Shown here one piece after another: positions 9,014 through 10,307 of a stretch of DNA of 10,307 bases. Within the stretch, counting starts at the first letter, position 1. Each line of letters begins with the position of its first letter. The position numbers and the translations under genes were made by a program. Under the pieces are notes generated by a model, which was given only the letters and a program-made list of their open reading frames with translations, had not been told where the DNA came from and did not search any database. Origin of the DNA: Hyphochytrium catenoides (lineage: Eukaryota > Sar > Hyphochytriomycetes > Hyphochytriales > Hyphochytriaceae); NCBI GenBank assembly GCA_900088475.1, contig FLMG01004535.1:100359-110665 (forward strand), given 5' to 3'.

Positions 9014-9081
9014 GAGCATCCTGGTCAATCCGTAGAACTACTAGCTTTCGTCGTAGAACTACACCGTATCAGAGTTGGTAA
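8977..9081 (+). CDS. Small ORF with mitochondrial-presequence-like N-terminus
   Basis: ATG at 8977 in good context (AGCAATGG) opens 34 codons. The peptide has no acidic residues and is rich in Arg, Ala, Ser and Thr, beginning MAVGAARRSSAAGASW and continuing with IRRTTSFRRRTT. That is the composition of a mitochondrial targeting presequence. It ends at TAA 9079-9081, but a strong donor GTAAGG starts at 9078, so this may be only a first exon. The acceptor CATTTCTAG (9151) would create a stop at the join; the next AG (9153) would continue as CLSEALRSFLYL. The first half is built from a CAG/AGG-rich repeat, which could produce such a composition by itself. Confidence 0.25.
   Translation: MAVGAARRSSAAGASWSIRRTTSFRRRTTPYQSW
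9031..9062. repeat. 11-nt direct repeat
   Basis: CGTAGAACTAC occurs at 9031-9041 and again at 9052-9062. The 21-nt spacing keeps the two copies in the same frame; in the small ORF they encode RRTT twice. Confidence 0.9.
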
Positions 9082-10278
9082 GGATATAGCACTACCGCCC
9101 TCATCACCAGAGAAAAGCGGACCCAAATGAAGACAAAGACTCCATTTCTAGAGTTTATCAGAGGCACTACGTTCATTTTTATATCTAAACAGCTTGTCGA
9201 ACACCTTTGTACGAGCTAGCAGCCGACCCACCTTCAAGGAATGAGTTGTGTGCCTCTCGCGCCGTGAAAAATATCTTCGACCCTTTCTCAACGCTGGCTC
9301 TGTTTCTGTCTCCTTCACCACTCCCTGACAATATCTGTTATTTGACACTGACTCTTGGCTTTTAGAACCACCTAGGAAGCGATAAAAAGGGAACATGAAG
9401 AAGGAAGAGCTGCGGACGACACGAACAGAGATCAGCGCCATTGGCACGAGCCACTTTGCAATGCTGTAGTTCTAGTTCCATCCTGAGTATATGAGAGCTA
9501 CCTCCAAACGTCCTCTAAGATCATCAGCTAGTGGGAAACATCTTATAAAGAAAAGGGAGCCTCAGTTGATGACCAGTGAGACAGGCCGTTGGATGTTGTG
9601 AACCTGACCCCTAGTGTCCGTCACACTACCCTCAATGTTTGGTCTTATGTAGTCGCAATTAGATGGTTGATGAAAACACCACTGACACCTCGGCACATCA
9701 GTCATAGCATCCATCTCGTCTTGGTTTTGTCTAAGTGGCTCTGTGATGAAGTTCTGACCTTTCTTCCCCCTTTGCTAACACTCCACCAAGTCCTGACATC
9801 CAGCTCTGCTAAACGACAGGGGCACACTGGACGGTTCTTGGCGGACCACCAGCCTCGAGTCACTCAGACTCTCAGGTGACTCTACTACTACTACCGGCTC
9901 ACTGACTTATAACCCTACTTCTGGAGTTGTTTGTCAGAGAAAAAGGGATCTCCTCTTTGTCCGTGCGTTGTTCGACTGACTCGGTCTCTCGTCACTCTCT
10001 CTTTCTATCATTTCTGTCGCGTGAAAGTTTGGATACTCAGGTCGCGCGAAGGTACTTCCTCCCGCCTCTCTCCCACAGCACTGTGGGCCGAGTTCTAGTC
10101 AGACGCGCTAGTGCCTCAACCACTACTGAAAGATTCAGAAACGTTGCTTAGTTTCAATCTTTCCGGTTACTACAGCCAGGATGAAGAAGAATTAAATATT
10201 TCACCTCCTTTGTTTCATTTCCGAAAGAGCAAAACAGTTGCTGAGGCCACGACCCACTCCTGGAGTAGAACACAACGT
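9082..10278. other. Right-hand region without a convincing gene
   Basis: No domain is recognisable on either strand. The longest ATG-started candidate is on the minus strand at 9148-9441 (97 codons). It begins MALISVRVVRSSSFFMF, which resembles an organelle-targeting sequence, and is rich in Arg and Lys further on. An ORF of this length is expected by chance several times in a window of this size. On the + strand an acceptor-like TTGGCTTTTAG ends at 9365. A (CTA)n patch lies at 9881-9893. Otherwise I see nothing definable. Confidence 0.4.
10072..10087. other. Short perfect hairpin CCCACAG-CA-CTGTGGG
   Basis: A 7-bp inverted repeat with a 2-nt spacer. It has no following T-run and no neighbouring gene end, so no terminator role is claimed. 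It overlaps an acceptor-like CTCTCCCACAG. Confidence 0.6.
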
Positions 10279-10307
10279 CCTCTCCTCTCCTCTCTCTCTC
10301 TCTCTCT
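10279..10307. repeat. CT microsatellite at the right edge
   Basis: CCTCTCCTCTCC followed by pure (TC)n that runs off the end of the window. Confidence 0.95.

Overview
This window looks like nuclear DNA of a unicellular eukaryote. Two genes only make sense once GT-AG introns are removed, pyrimidine-rich (CT)n microsatellites are everywhere, and gene spacing is loose with no operon logic. I lean weakly to an intron-bearing alga or other stramenopile-like protist with about 50% GC. That is a style judgement, not a proof. Both ends of the window are CT repeats, so it may be a whole short contig that broke at microsatellites.

Layout: 1-250 is a polypyrimidine tract. 394-1492 (+) is a five-exon gene for a 190-residue SMI1/KNR4 (SUKH superfamily) protein. 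1843-3237 (-) converges on it: an intronless gene for a 464-residue type I membrane protein with a signal peptide, FN3, EGF-like and TSP1-like domains, a SEA-like stem, a membrane helix and a short tail. 3238-4635 holds the presumed divergent promoter region, a (CT)26 tract within about 270 nt of pyrimidine-rich DNA, and a (GA)7 tract. 4636-6535 (+) is a five-exon gene for a 356-residue alpha/beta-hydrolase fold-3 (HSL-type) enzyme; three of its four introns are swollen with sense-strand CT repeats.

From 6536 to the end no protein family is recognisable. The region 7762-9081 does carry good-looking short introns (42, 43 and 52 nt) and phase-compatible open exons, so at least one unrecognised gene probably lies there. 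Two models conflict. In one, 8463-8974 is the 3' end of an acidic-then-basic protein, with an optional frame-shifting 28-nt exon flanked by hairpins. In the other, a TATA box at 8806 drives a small ORF from 8977 whose N-terminus looks like a mitochondrial presequence. 9082-10278 shows no convincing gene.

The three recognisable genes do not form a pathway. They are an adaptor-type protein, a surface adhesion-type protein and a carboxylesterase/lactonase-type hydrolase, and no system-level link is visible.
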